DNA of 64,000 nucleotides from Halanaerobium saccharolyticum subsp. saccharolyticum DSM 6643 (GCF_000350165.1 NZ_CAUI01000021.1:248001-312000), one strand, 5' to 3'; shown: positions 8,578-17,169, numbered from the stretch's first letter. The notes: generated by a model from the sequence alone, not told the origin. Translations and numbers: made by a program.

Positions 8578-8726
8578 GGATTGAAAAATCTGATTTGAGG
8601 GATTGAGAGAAAGTTTGCTTGCAATAAGGCGCGCTGTTCATTAAAAAGCAGTTAGCTGAGTTTAGAGTAACTTTTATTAAATGATATTTAATCCCTATCT
8701 TTGTCTAGATAGGGATTTGCTTTTTT
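8578..8726 (+). promoter_or_regulatory. Structured leader B with terminator before ABC transporter (candidate transcriptional riboswitch)
   Basis: A 263-base gap precedes the transporter. It has the hairpin GGATT-GAAA-AATCT (8578-8591), then AGGGATT (8598-8604) and the core GAAAGTTTGCTTGCAA, a variable arm, and TTTAGAGTAA near 8660. A strong terminator follows: AATCCCTATCT (8690-8700) with AGATAGGGATT (8707-8717) and six T. AGGGATT at 8598 is complementary to AATCCCT at 8690, so closing the upstream fold would take the 5' arm of the terminator. That is the usual layout of a transcriptional riboswitch or attenuator. The core is shared with the leader at 3733. The ligand is unknown. Confidence 0.6.
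8690..8726 (+). terminator. Leader terminator (attenuator) upstream of the ABC operon
   Basis: An 11-bp perfect stem with a 6-base loop (TTGTCT) and a T-run at 8721-8726 lies 42 bases before the transporter start. It sits inside leader B and overlaps the complementary segment of the upstream fold, so it is probably conditional rather than a simple end of the acnB transcript. Confidence 0.85.
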
Positions 8727-8768
8727 ATTACAAATTATTAATTTCACTAACTATAAAGGAGAGATTAA

Positions 8769-9560
8769 GTGAAAATAAAAAGTAAACAGATAAAAGCTTT
8801 AATTTTACCATTATTTATTTTAATATGCTGGTATTTAGGTAGTGAATCTGGTTTTTTTAACTCCTATATATTACCTTCACCAGTAAAGATATTAAAAACT
8901 TTTTTAGATTTACTTAAAAATGGAATGTTAATTAAACATTTATTAGTTAGTTTCTATAGAGTGTTCTTAGGTTTTACAATAACTTTTATTGCAGCTTTTT
9001 TGTTAGCTCTTTTAATTGCATTAAATGATTGGTTAACAGATTATATCAAACCCACTTTAGAATTCATTCGCCATATTCCTCCTATTGCTTTAATTCCAAT
9101 TTTAATATTATGGTTAGGAATTGGAGAAAAACCTAAAATAACAGTTATAATTCTTGCTACTTTTTTTCCTGTCTTTTTAAATACTCTCAGCGGTATCAGT
9201 AATTGTGACTCAAAGTTAAAAGAAGTTGGAGATATTTTTGGACTAAGCAAATGGGAGAAATTTTATAGAATTATTTTACCCCAAGCACTGCCTTCAATTA
9301 TTGTAGGAATGCAGATAGCGCTGGGATATAGTTGGCGCTCATTAATTGGGGCAGAGTTAATAGCTGCATCTTCTGGAATCGGATATATGATAATTGATGC
9401 TGAACAATTGTCTCGACCTGATATTATTATAGTTGGAGTAATTACAATTGGGATTTTTGGTTATTTAATTGATTATTTCTTTTTCAAATTTACTCAAAAA
9501 TTAATTCATCAAGGGGGAAAAGAGGATGAGATCAATTATTCAAATCAAAAATTTAACTAA
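8769..9560 (+). CDS. ABC transporter permease, NitT/TauT (SsuC/TauC) family
   Basis: A 263-residue inner-membrane permease with about six helices. The first is at residues 10-27, and the typical EAA-type cytoplasmic loop appears near residue 157-180 (DIFGLSKWEKFYRIILPQAL). SGIGYMIIDAEQL and the HIPPIALIPILILWLGIGE segment are characteristic of the nitrate/sulfonate/taurine/pyrimidine-precursor family. Translation starts at GTG 8769 behind AAAGGAGAG. It overlaps the ATPase gene by 35 bases, a tight operon with the binding protein at 10350. The substrate is not readable from sequence; the unidentified leader upstream is the best clue. Confidence 0.85.
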   Translation: MKIKSKQIKALILPLFILICWYLGSESGFFNSYILPSPVKILKTFLDLLKNGMLIKHLLVSFYRVFLGFTITFIAAFLLALLIALNDWLTDYIKPTLEFIRHIPPIALIPILILWLGIGEKPKITVIILATFFPVFLNTLSGISNCDSKLKEVGDIFGLSKWEKFYRIILPQALPSIIVGMQIALGYSWRSLIGAELIAASSGIGYMIIDAEQLSRPDIIIVGVITIGIFGYLIDYFFFKFTQKLIHQGGKEDEINYSNQKFN

Positions 9561-10245
9561 AAAATATAAGATAGATGGTCGAGCTTTTAAAGCGCTAAAT
9601 GACATTAACTTAAAAATTAATGAAGGGAGTTTCACAACTATAGTTGGTAAAAGTGGTTGTGGAAAAAGCACTTTATTGCGAATTATTGCCGGTCTGGAAG
9701 AGGCAGCAGAAGGTAAAATTATAGGAAAAAAGAAGGTGAAAAGTTCACTAGTTTTTCAGGAAGCAAGATTAATGCCCTGGCTGACAGTTGAAGAAAATAT
9801 TTTATTCCCTTTAAAAAAAAGAGATAAAAAATCTGAATCAGTTAAAAAAGTTAATGAACATCTAAATTTGTTGGGGTTAAATGAGTTTAAAGATGCTTAT
9901 CCAAATCAAATATCAGGGGGAATGGCTCAAAGAACTGCTTTAGGAAGGGCTTTAGTCTATGATTCTGATCTTATTTTAATGGATGAGCCTCTGGGATCTC
10001 TTGATGCATTTAATAGGTATAAGCTGCAGCAAGAATTACAGCATATATTTTCTAAAAATAATAAAACTGTTATTTTTGTTACTCATGATATTGACGAAGC
10101 AATTTTTTTAGGTGATAGAGTTCTAGTTATGGAGGCAGGTTCTATTACTAAAGAGTTTAATTTAGAGCAGGAGCCTAGTATTTCTATAAAAAAAGCCAAA
10201 CAGCTTGAATTAAAAGAAAAGATTTTGGCAGAGATTAAAGCTTAA
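9526..10245 (+). CDS. ABC transporter ATP-binding protein, NitT/TauT (SsuB/TauB) family
   Basis: A 239-residue ATPase. Walker A is GKSGCGKST near residue 42, the Q-loop is in VFQEARLMPWLTVEEN, the signature is ISGGMAQR near 127, Walker B is LILMDEPLG, and the H-loop is VTHDIDEA. The PWLTVEEN segment is typical of the nitrate/sulfonate/taurine subfamily. It energises uptake by the permease encoded just upstream. ATG at 9526 lies inside the permease gene behind GGGGGAAAAGAGG, so translation is probably coupled. Confidence 0.88.
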   Translation: MRSIIQIKNLTKKYKIDGRAFKALNDINLKINEGSFTTIVGKSGCGKSTLLRIIAGLEEAAEGKIIGKKKVKSSLVFQEARLMPWLTVEENILFPLKKRDKKSESVKKVNEHLNLLGLNEFKDAYPNQISGGMAQRTALGRALVYDSDLILMDEPLGSLDAFNRYKLQQELQHIFSKNNKTVIFVTHDIDEAIFLGDRVLVMEAGSITKEFNLEQEPSISIKKAKQLELKEKILAEIKA

Positions 10246-10349
10246 ATATTAATTTCATCTAGCTTATATATTTTTTTTAATTTTTAAAAATAAAAATAAA
10301 TTTTGATATAATTTTCTATAATTCAAAAAAATAAAGGAGAATGTTTTTA

Positions 10350-11300
10350 ATGAAAAAAAGAATAGTTAATTTTATGAGTGTTATTTTGCTGGTTATCTTT
10401 TTGTTTTCATTTTCAGTATCGACATTTGCTGCTCAAGAGTTGGAAAGATTAAATATTTCATATGTTAAATTGCCTTTGAATGTTCCGTCAATAGTCGAAA
10501 AAGAGAAGCAGTTATTTGAAAAAGAATTTAATCCTGATGGAATAGAGGTAGAATTTCCAGAAATCACTCAGGGTTCTAAAATGACACAGGCAGTAGCTGC
10601 AGGTTCTTTAGATTTTTGTAATGCGCTTGGAGGGACTTCCTTAATTTTAGCAGCTGCTAATGGAGTTGATATTAAAATGATAGGAGTTTATAGTCGTGCT
10701 CCAAAAGCCTTTAATATTATGGCTAAAGATCCTGCAATTAAATCAACTGCTGATCTTGAAGGCAAAAAAGTTGTTGGTCCTAAAGGAACAATACTGCATC
10801 AGCTACTTTTAGCTTCTTTAGTAAAAAATGATCTTTCTTTAGCTGATCTAGAATTTGTCAACTTAGGAATTGCTAGGGGTATCTCAGCTCTTTTAACTGA
10901 TAGTGCAGATGCTGCTTTAGTTGCTGGCCCTGCTGTGCCTCAAGCTTTGGAGAATGGTGCCCATATCATTGAAAGTGGCGAAGGGCTTTTAGACGCGACT
11001 ATTGTAATTGCAGTTAGTGGGGAGTTTTTAGACAAACACCCAGCAGTTGTTGAACGTTATCTTAAAGTTCATCAAGAAAGTTTAAAATTTATGGAAGAAA
11101 ACCCAGAAGAAACATTTGCAATGGTTGCAGAAGAAACTGGAATTTCTGAAAAAGATGTTGAGAAAATGTATGCTTGGTATGATTTTAACCCTGAAATTAC
11201 TGAGTCAGATATCAATGAATTAAAGAAAACACAGAACTTTTTACTGAATAATGGAATGCTTTCTCAATCTATTGATATTAAAAGTTTAATTGTGGAATAA
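10350..11300 (+). CDS. Periplasmic ABC solute-binding protein, NMT1/SsuA-like
   Basis: A 316-residue binding protein. I use ATG at 10350, nine bases after AAAGGAGA; the earlier in-frame ATG at 10341 lies directly on the ribosome site. The N-terminus is a Sec signal peptide (charged MKKR, hydrophobic stretch, likely cut after STFA) with no lipobox cysteine. The mature protein should therefore be free in a periplasm, which implies an outer membrane. The fold is the two-lobed NMT1/SsuA type (LNISYVKLP, GSLDFCNALGG, ADLEGKKVVGPKG). It is the third gene of the uptake operon, about 100 bases after the ATPase gene. The ligand is unknown; sulfonates or pyrimidine precursors are candidates from the family only. 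Confidence 0.82.
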   Translation: MKKRIVNFMSVILLVIFLFSFSVSTFAAQELERLNISYVKLPLNVPSIVEKEKQLFEKEFNPDGIEVEFPEITQGSKMTQAVAAGSLDFCNALGGTSLILAAANGVDIKMIGVYSRAPKAFNIMAKDPAIKSTADLEGKKVVGPKGTILHQLLLASLVKNDLSLADLEFVNLGIARGISALLTDSADAALVAGPAVPQALENGAHIIESGEGLLDATIVIAVSGEFLDKHPAVVERYLKVHQESLKFMEENPEETFAMVAEETGISEKDVEKMYAWYDFNPEITESDINELKKTQNFLLNNGMLSQSIDIKSLIVE

Positions 11301-11434
11301 TTAAAGTCAAAGCTTTAGATTAAACAATAATATCTATAGAATTATCTATGTTTTTAGATATATTAAAATGAGTTTAGCGCTTGTATTTACAGCAAAAATT
11401 ATATATAATTATAAATCGCTGCATTATACATGTT

Positions 11435-11485
11435 AGCTGTCTGCTGATTAGAAAATTTAATTAGCTGGCAGCTTTCTTTGCTTTT
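11435..11485 (+). terminator. Probable terminator after the NitT/TauT-type operon
   Basis: A 16-position stem (11435-11450 with 11458-11473) has one mismatch and two wobble pairs, with a 7-base loop. The tail is T-rich but interrupted. It ends the transporter transcript 135 bases after the binding-protein gene. Confidence 0.7.
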
Positions 11486-11519
11486 AATTACAAAATTATG
11501 ACAAATGAAGGAGATTATA

Positions 11520-13553
11520 ATGAGCAATTTATTAGATGATTTGAATAAAAAACAAAAAATTGCGGCTCAGACTTTAAAAGGAGCAGTTTTAGTACTTGCA
11601 GGTGCAGGTAGTGGAAAAACACGAACTTTAACTTATAGAACAGCAAATTTAATTGCTAATGGTGTTAGCCCTAAAAATATTTTAACAGTAACCTTTACCA
11701 ACAGAGCAGCTGATGATATGAAGGCAAAAATTAGTAAATTAGTTGGTTCCGAAATTATAGATGAGATGAATCTCGGTACTTTTCACAGTATTTGTTTAAA
11801 AATACTTAGAAATAACTTAAAAAAGGTAAATCGTTCTGAAGGATGTTTGATATATGATACGACTGATTCTAATGCTATAATCGAAGATATCATCTTTGAA
11901 TTTGGCCTAGAGGAGACAGAATATGATCCCAAAATAGTTTTCAATATAATTTCGAAGGCAAAAATGGAATTGGTTCTGCCAGCTGAGCTGACAGAGAAAT
12001 ATGCTCAGCTTAACAATCAAGGGTCCGAACATTTTTATCAAATTGTAAGCAGAATCTATCAGGAGTATGAAAGGGTTTTAGCAAATAATAATTGCTTTGA
12101 TTTCAATGATTTGATTAAAAAAACGATTGAACTTTTGGAATCTGATCAGGATATATTAAATAAATATCAAGATCAATTTCAATATATTCAGGTAGATGAA
12201 TATCAGGACGTGAACCATTCGCAATATCATTTAATTTCTCTGCTGGCAGAGCCTCAAAAAAATATTTTTGTGGTAGGTGATGACTGGCAGGGTATTTATG
12301 GTTTTCGCGGAGCAGACATTAGTAATATTTTAGATTTTGAACATGATTATCCTGAGGCTGAAGTGATTAAACTTGAAAGAAATTATAGAAGTTCAAATAA
12401 TATTATTTCAGCTTCCAATCAGCTGATTAATAATAACAGTCAAAACAAGGTTAAAGAGGCCTGGACTGAAGCAGATGATGGAGCCCCAATTTTTGTTGCT
12501 CGTGCAGAAAGTCCATTAGTTGAAGCTAAATATATATGTAAAAGGATTAATCATTTAGTTGATTTTTATCATTATAAGCTGAGTGATATTGCTATATTAT
12601 GCCGCAGTCATTTTCAGTCAATGCAGCTTCAAAATCAGTTACCTAAGTTTAGAATTCCACATCAACTTGTGGGAGGAGTTAGTTTTTTTGATCGCCAAGA
12701 AATACGCTATTTTGTTAATTACTTAAAATTATTAGTCAATCCGAATGATAGATTAGCTTTAAAACGTCTTTTTAGAATTGAAGTTCATGGTGTAGGCGAA
12801 ATTTTATTAAGTGAAATCAATAAATATGCCCGTGAAAACAAAATGAAGATTACTGATGTTTTTGAAAGCCCAACCGTTGTTAAGGGGATTGGTAACAACA
12901 AGGCTGCAAATATTATTGAATTTCAGCGGCGGGTAATCGATAGTATTTTTGATCTGCGTGAAGAAAAAATGCCAATGCATAAAAAGGCAATAGAACTTTA
13001 TGAGCGGGTTGATTTTGATCAGAATGTACTGGCTGAGCTGGATGATCCAGAGGGGAGAAAAAAATATATGAATATGTTTTTGGAAGATATGGCTGATTTT
13101 CAAAAAAACAATCCAGGCCGCGGTCTTTATGATTACTTATTAATTAATAAATTAATTGCTGATAAAGATATTACAGAAGATAATCAAGAAAAAGTAAAAG
13201 TTATGACAGCTCATTCAGCTAAAGGATTAGAATTTCCGGTAGTTTTTATTATTGGGGCTGAAGAAGAAGTTTTTCCACATTTGAAAAGTTTAGAAGAGAA
13301 GGCAGCTGGTTTAAATCCTTATGCTGTTGAGGAAGAAAGAAGATTATTTTACGTGGCAATGACAAGAGCAGAAAAATTGCTCTTCATTTCTTTTTCTAAG
13401 CAGAAACTTTCAAATGAACAAGGACAATATAAGCAGATTATTCCTTCCAGATTTTTATATGAACTTCCTGAAACAAGATTGGATTTTACAGGTGTTGAAA
13501 GTAAAAAAGGTGGTTCTGGGATACAAATGCGCAAAAATGTAGAAGTGATTTAG
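11520..13553 (+). CDS. UvrD/PcrA/Rep-family superfamily 1 DNA helicase
   Basis: A 677-residue ATP-dependent 3'-5' helicase. I use ATG 11520, seven bases after AAGGAG; the upstream ATG at 11505 lies before that site. Motifs in order are Q motif LNKKQKIAA, Walker A GAGSGKT near residue 32, TFTNRAADDM (Ia), QVDEYQDVN (II), VVGDDWQGIYGFRG (III), LERNYRSS (IV), VMTAHSAKGLEFPVVF (V) and EEERRLFYVAMTRA (VI). It is somewhat shorter than typical PcrA (about 720-740), mostly at the C-terminus, so it may be an accessory helicase. It probably works in DNA repair or replication restart. It appears to be a single-gene unit. Confidence 0.88.
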   Translation: MSNLLDDLNKKQKIAAQTLKGAVLVLAGAGSGKTRTLTYRTANLIANGVSPKNILTVTFTNRAADDMKAKISKLVGSEIIDEMNLGTFHSICLKILRNNLKKVNRSEGCLIYDTTDSNAIIEDIIFEFGLEETEYDPKIVFNIISKAKMELVLPAELTEKYAQLNNQGSEHFYQIVSRIYQEYERVLANNNCFDFNDLIKKTIELLESDQDILNKYQDQFQYIQVDEYQDVNHSQYHLISLLAEPQKNIFVVGDDWQGIYGFRGADISNILDFEHDYPEAEVIKLERNYRSSNNIISASNQLINNNSQNKVKEAWTEADDGAPIFVARAESPLVEAKYICKRINHLVDFYHYKLSDIAILCRSHFQSMQLQNQLPKFRIPHQLVGGVSFFDRQEIRYFVNYLKLLVNPNDRLALKRLFRIEVHGVGEILLSEINKYARENKMKITDVFESPTVVKGIGNNKAANIIEFQRRVIDSIFDLREEKMPMHKKAIELYERVDFDQNVLAELDDPEGRKKYMNMFLEDMADFQKNNPGRGLYDYLLINKLIADKDITEDNQEKVKVMTAHSAKGLEFPVVFIIGAEEEVFPHLKSLEEKAAGLNPYAVEEERRLFYVAMTRAEKLLFISFSKQKLSNEQGQYKQIIPSRFLYELPETRLDFTGVESKKGGSGIQMRKNVEVI

Positions 13554-13567
13554 GGTAACCAATCTAG

Positions 13568-13608
13568 GGTACCGGGTACTTAGAAATAATTTCCAAGTGC
13601 CCGGTGCC
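13568..13608. repeat. Palindromic repeat, copy 1 (GGTACC-type inverted repeat)
   Basis: Two 20-base arms (13568-13587 and 13589-13608) flank a single central A. They pair except for one A/C mismatch and two wobble positions. The element starts with GGTACC and has the centre GAAATAATTTCC. A second copy of the same arm length and centre is at 59724-59772. No T-run follows on the + strand, so this copy is not an obvious terminator for the helicase gene. Confidence 0.75.
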
Positions 13609-13621
13609 GAAAAAATAATCC

Positions 13622-13650
13622 TTGACAGATTTAAAATTGAGTGATAAACT
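13622..13650 (+). promoter_or_regulatory. Sigma-70 type promoter for the metNIQ transcript
   Basis: TTGACA at 13622-13627 and TAAACT at 13645-13650 are 17 bases apart. It lies just before the SAM riboswitch, as expected for its leader RNA. Confidence 0.75.
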
Positions 13651-13678
13651 ACTAAATAACTTAAAAAGAAAATAAAAA

Positions 13679-13814
13679 TCATCAAGAGCGGTGGAGGGAC
13701 TGGCCCTGTGATACCCGGCAACCTACTTAAAATCTTTAGTAAGGTGCTAATTCCAGCATTCCGGAAAGGAATGATAGATGAGAGGCAATTAAATCCTCTC
13801 ACGAGGATTTTTTT
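13679..13814 (+). promoter_or_regulatory. SAM-I (S-box) riboswitch with terminator
   Basis: The S-box core is clear: AAGAGCGGTGGAGGGACTGG from 13684, then CCCGGCAACC from 13734, AAGGTGCTAATTCC, and the closing GATGAGAGG near 13777. The expression platform is AATCCTC (13792-13798) with GAGGATT (13803-13809) and a long T-run. GAGAGG at 13780 can pair with CCTCTC at 13795 as an antiterminator. By the known mechanism, bound SAM favours termination and shuts off metNIQ when methionine is plentiful. Confidence 0.95.
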
Positions 13815-13872
13815 CATTTCTAACTGCTCTTGATATTTGGAGCAGTTTATTATTTTTAGAGGGTGATTAGTA

Positions 13873-14895
13873 TTGATAAAAATTGATAATTTAACTAAAC
13901 ATTATCATGCAGCTCAAGGCAAAGTAGAAGCAATTAATGGTTTAAATTTAGAAGTTGCTGATGGTGAAATATTTGGAATGATAGGACCAAGTGGAGCAGG
14001 CAAAAGCACTTTAATTAGAATGCTTAATCTTTTAGAAAAGCCTACTGCTGGTACTATTAACATTAATGGTACAGATTTAACTGAATTAAGTTCACAAAAT
14101 TTAAGAGCAGCCAGGCAAAAAATTGGGATGATTTTTCAGCATTTTAATCTTTTATCATCTCGGACAGTTTTGGGTAATGTGGCCTTTCCGTTAGAGATTG
14201 CAGGTGTGGGTAAAAAGAAAAGGCAAGAAAAAGCAAAAGAATTAATTGAACTTGTAGGCTTATCAGACAGAACAGATCACTATCCAGCTCAGTTGTCTGG
14301 AGGGCAGAAGCAGCGAGTAGGTATTGCAAGAGCGCTGGCTAATAACCCTGATTTATTATTGTCAGATGAGGCAACTTCTTCATTAGATCCAGAAAGTACA
14401 AAAGCTGTACTAGAACTTTTAGCTAAAATCAGGGATGAGATGAATTTAACAATTATTTTAATTACTCATGAAATGGGTGTGATCAAAGATATTTGTGATC
14501 GAGTTGCTGTTTTAGAAGCTGGAAAGATTATCGAAGAGGGAAAAATAATTGATATTTTCTCCAGCCCCCAGCAGCCTCTGACAAAAAAGTTTATTAGTTC
14601 TGTAATTGATTTTGATTTGCCAGAAAGAATTATTAAACATATAAAAAAGAAAAGACCTGGAGAATTGGTTAGGATTTCTTTTGTTGGAGAAACAACTCAT
14701 GATCCTCACATTTCGGATCTTGTAAAACATTATTCTGTAGATGCCAACATATTATATGGTAATATCGATGAGATCCAGGGCGTACCATTTGGAACTTTAG
14801 TTTTAGATTTAGAGGGACAGTTAACAAATGTAGAAGAGAGTATTGCTTATTTAAGAAGTAAGGATTTAAGAGTTGAGGTGTTAGAAGATGTTTGA
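13873..14895 (+). CDS. metN: Methionine ABC transporter ATP-binding protein MetN
   Basis: A 340-residue ATPase with Walker A GPSGAGKST near residue 37, signature LSGGQKQR near 139 and Walker B LLLSDEATSSLD near 160. A C-terminal regulatory domain of the NIL (ACT-like) type spans about residues 255-340, which in MetN binds methionine and inhibits transport. Translation starts at TTG 13873 behind GAGGG. It overlaps metI by 8 bases. The SAM riboswitch upstream confirms methionine as the substrate. Confidence 0.95.
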   Translation: MIKIDNLTKHYHAAQGKVEAINGLNLEVADGEIFGMIGPSGAGKSTLIRMLNLLEKPTAGTININGTDLTELSSQNLRAARQKIGMIFQHFNLLSSRTVLGNVAFPLEIAGVGKKKRQEKAKELIELVGLSDRTDHYPAQLSGGQKQRVGIARALANNPDLLLSDEATSSLDPESTKAVLELLAKIRDEMNLTIILITHEMGVIKDICDRVAVLEAGKIIEEGKIIDIFSSPQQPLTKKFISSVIDFDLPERIIKHIKKKRPGELVRISFVGETTHDPHISDLVKHYSVDANILYGNIDEIQGVPFGTLVLDLEGQLTNVEESIAYLRSKDLRVEVLEDV

Positions 14896-15562
14896 TTTTA
14901 TTACGGATTTAGCTAGGTATAATGATTTAATGATTAGTGGTCTTTTGGAAACATTATATATGGTTGGGATGTCTTTATTTTTTGCTATAGTTGGTGGAAT
15001 CCCATTGGGAGTTTTAACCACTATTACCAGGCCAGGACATATACTGCCGAATAAGCCTTTCAATTTTATTTTAGATAGTGTTATTAATATTGGTCGCTCA
15101 ATTCCATTTATTATTCTAATGGTTGCTGTAATTCCTTTAACCCGAATAATTGTCGGGACTTCTATTGGAACTAATGCGGCAGTAGTTCCACTTTCGTTGG
15201 CAGCGATTCCTTTTATGGGTAGAGTTACAGATAATGCTATTTTAGAAATTGATCATGGAGTTGTAGAATCAGCTCAATCAATGGGGGCAAGTCCAATTCA
15301 GATTGTATTTAAAGTTTTATTACCAGAATCACTACCGGCAATTATTTTAGGCTTAACTCTTACTGCAATTAGTTTAGTTAGTTACTCAGCTATGGCAGGA
15401 GCAATTGGTGGGGGTGGTCTTGGCGATATTGCAATCCGTTATGGGTACCAGCGATTTCAGCTACCTATTATGCTTGAGACGATAGTTGTACTAGTAGTAA
15501 TGGTCCAGTTGATTCAATTTTTTGGTAATCAAATAGCTTCATTTTTCGATCATAGAGTCTAG
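14888..15562 (+). CDS. metI: Methionine ABC transporter permease MetI
   Basis: A 224-residue inner-membrane permease with five predicted helices. The coupling loop ESAQSMGASPIQIVFKVLLP near residue 138 and the AMAGAIGGGGLGDIAIRYGY segment near 178 are typical of MetI. The start overlaps the end of metN (8 bases), consistent with coupled translation. It forms the MetN2I2 importer with metN and the binding protein metQ. Confidence 0.95.
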   Translation: MFDFITDLARYNDLMISGLLETLYMVGMSLFFAIVGGIPLGVLTTITRPGHILPNKPFNFILDSVINIGRSIPFIILMVAVIPLTRIIVGTSIGTNAAVVPLSLAAIPFMGRVTDNAILEIDHGVVESAQSMGASPIQIVFKVLLPESLPAIILGLTLTAISLVSYSAMAGAIGGGGLGDIAIRYGYQRFQLPIMLETIVVLVVMVQLIQFFGNQIASFFDHRV

Positions 15563-15696
15563 TTAGTTAAATAATTACTAGTTTAGAAATTGAATTTAGG
15601 GTATTATTGAAAATAATTAATAAATTATTTTGGTATAAATATAGAAAGTATAATTAATTTAATAGAAATTTAACGAGTAGAAGAGGAGAGATAATG

Positions 15697-16542
15697 ATGT
15701 TAAAAAAAACAATTTTGATTTTAGTTCTTGTAACCTTTGTATTTGCTGGTGCTGTTCAGGCTGATGATCATGTGCTTAAGATTGGTGCTACACCTGTACC
15801 TCATGCAGAAATTTTGGAATTTATTAAAGATGATCTTGCTGCAGAGGGAATCGAGTTAGATATTGTAGAATTCACAGATTATGTGACTCCTAATTTAGCC
15901 TTAAATGATGGTAGTATTGATGCTAATTATTTTCAGCATATACCTTATTTAAATCAATTTAATTCTGATCGTGGTTTTGACCTTCAGGCAGTAATTAAAG
16001 TTCATATTGAGCCCATAGCTTTATATTCTAATAAATATACAAGTTTAGAAGAAATCCCAGCGGGTTCTTCAATTGCAGTACCAAATGATCCTTCAAATGA
16101 GGGAAGAGCTTTACTTTTACTTCATAATAACGGAATTATTACTCTAGATGATCCAACAAATTTAAGTGCTACCCCAATTGATATTGTTGAAAATCCCAAA
16201 AATCTTGAATTTGAAGAATTAGAGGCAGCACAGCTACCAAGAGTACTTCCAGATGTTGCTGCAGCAGTAATTAATACTAATTATGCACTTGAAGCTGATT
16301 TAAATCCATTAGAAGATGCTTTAATTATTGAGGGTAGTAATTCACCATATGTAAATGTTGTTGCTGTAAAAGCTGAAAATGAAGACAGCGAAAAAATTGA
16401 AACACTTGCAAAAATAATTAATTCTAAAAAAGTAGAAGAATTTATTCTTGAAGAGTATGAAGGTGCTGTAGTACCTGCCTTTGAACCTGTTGATAGTGGT
16501 GAAGTGGCGGATGTAGAAAAAACTGGCGATTATATTTATTAA
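15697..16542 (+). CDS. metQ: Methionine-binding protein MetQ, not lipidated
   Basis: A 281-residue NlpA/MetQ family protein. ATG 15697 is eight bases after GAGGAGA; the ATG at 15694 is also possible and adds one Met. The signal peptide (KKTILILVLVTFVFAGAVQA) ends in an Ala-x-Ala site with no lipobox cysteine, whereas MetQ of single-membrane Firmicutes is normally a lipoprotein. Free release into a periplasm fits a two-membrane cell. Family motifs are KIGATPVPHAEIL, SIDANYFQHIPYLN and AVINTNYALEADLNP. It lies 134 bases after metI and is closed by a terminator. Confidence 0.92.
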   Translation: MLKKTILILVLVTFVFAGAVQADDHVLKIGATPVPHAEILEFIKDDLAAEGIELDIVEFTDYVTPNLALNDGSIDANYFQHIPYLNQFNSDRGFDLQAVIKVHIEPIALYSNKYTSLEEIPAGSSIAVPNDPSNEGRALLLLHNNGIITLDDPTNLSATPIDIVENPKNLEFEELEAAQLPRVLPDVAAAVINTNYALEADLNPLEDALIIEGSNSPYVNVVAVKAENEDSEKIETLAKIINSKKVEEFILEEYEGAVVPAFEPVDSGEVADVEKTGDYIY

Positions 16543-16570
16543 TTAGAATCAGAAAATAAATAATCTAGAA

Positions 16571-16604
16571 AAGCGGTCTGCCTTGTTGGAGATCGCTTTT
16601 TTTT
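16571..16604 (+). terminator. Terminator after metQ
   Basis: AAGCGGTCT pairs with AGATCGCTT (one wobble pair) around a 10-base loop and is followed by eight T. Confidence 0.9.
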
Positions 16605-16743
16605 AATTCATGATAACTTTAATAATCTAATATGGTTGACATAAAAATATTAGATGTCATAATAATAATATAGAGTATCTGTAAAACACTTTATTTTAAA
16701 AAGGTTTAAATAAGTTTATCATTATAGAATGAGGTGAAGAATA

Positions 16744-17037
16744 ATGGCTAAAAGCCTGACAACAATTGTAAAAATTGTTCGACTTATGAAAGACTCTGAT
16801 GTGAAAATATCTAGAAAAGCATTATTTTTAGTCCCACTTGCTTATTTAATTTTCCCTTTTGATTTAGTAGGAGATTTTTTTCCAATTTTAGGACAAATAG
16901 ATGATATAGCAGTTTTTGTAGTAATGTGGCCGATTCTAAAAAATATTTTGAGTAAATATGATCGTGGAGATCCGGATTTAGAAAAGTCTAAAAAAGATCC
17001 AGATGCTATTGATATTGATGATTACACTGTAGAATAA
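16744..17037 (+). CDS. YkvA-like DUF1232 membrane protein
   Basis: A 97-residue protein with the DUF1232 pattern: KISRKALFLVPLAYLIFPFD followed by LVGDFFPILGQIDD and a hydrophobic second half. Two short membrane-associated helices are likely. The function of the family is unknown. The acidic C-terminus (DPDAIDIDDYTVE) is unremarkable for a halophile. ATG at 16744 follows GAGGTGA. A possible promoter is TTGACA at 16636, with an AT-rich -10 region near 16659. It appears monocistronic. Confidence 0.75.
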   Translation: MAKSLTTIVKIVRLMKDSDVKISRKALFLVPLAYLIFPFDLVGDFFPILGQIDDIAVFVVMWPILKNILSKYDRGDPDLEKSKKDPDAIDIDDYTVE

Positions 17038-17111
17038 ATATAATTGAAGTTAAATCTTAAAATAAAGTTTAACCATATTTATATAAATTTAAGGTTAAAA
17101 ATAAATTTTCT

Positions 17112-17169
17112 CGACCATTCGGTTGACAAAATTTATTTTTAATTGTATAATGACTACTGACCGGTTAGT
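17112..17169 (+). promoter_or_regulatory. Promoter and two operator-like palindromes of the TetR/efflux operon
   Basis: TTGACA (17123-17128) and TATAAT (17146-17151) are 17 bases apart, a consensus promoter. One operator-like palindrome, CGACCATTCGGTTG (17112-17125), overlaps the -35. The other, ACTGACCGGTTAGT (17156-17169), lies at the transcription start and is palindromic at 12 of 14 positions. Repressor binding would block the promoter, so the TetR gene immediately downstream is the obvious candidate (autoregulation). A closely similar site occurs at 24651. Confidence 0.8.

Noticed and set aside
8578-8726. Leader B as a TPP or guanidine (ykkC) riboswitch, which often precede this transporter family
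   Set aside because: No CTGAGA/GAACCTGAT core of TPP RNAs and no ykkC core is present.
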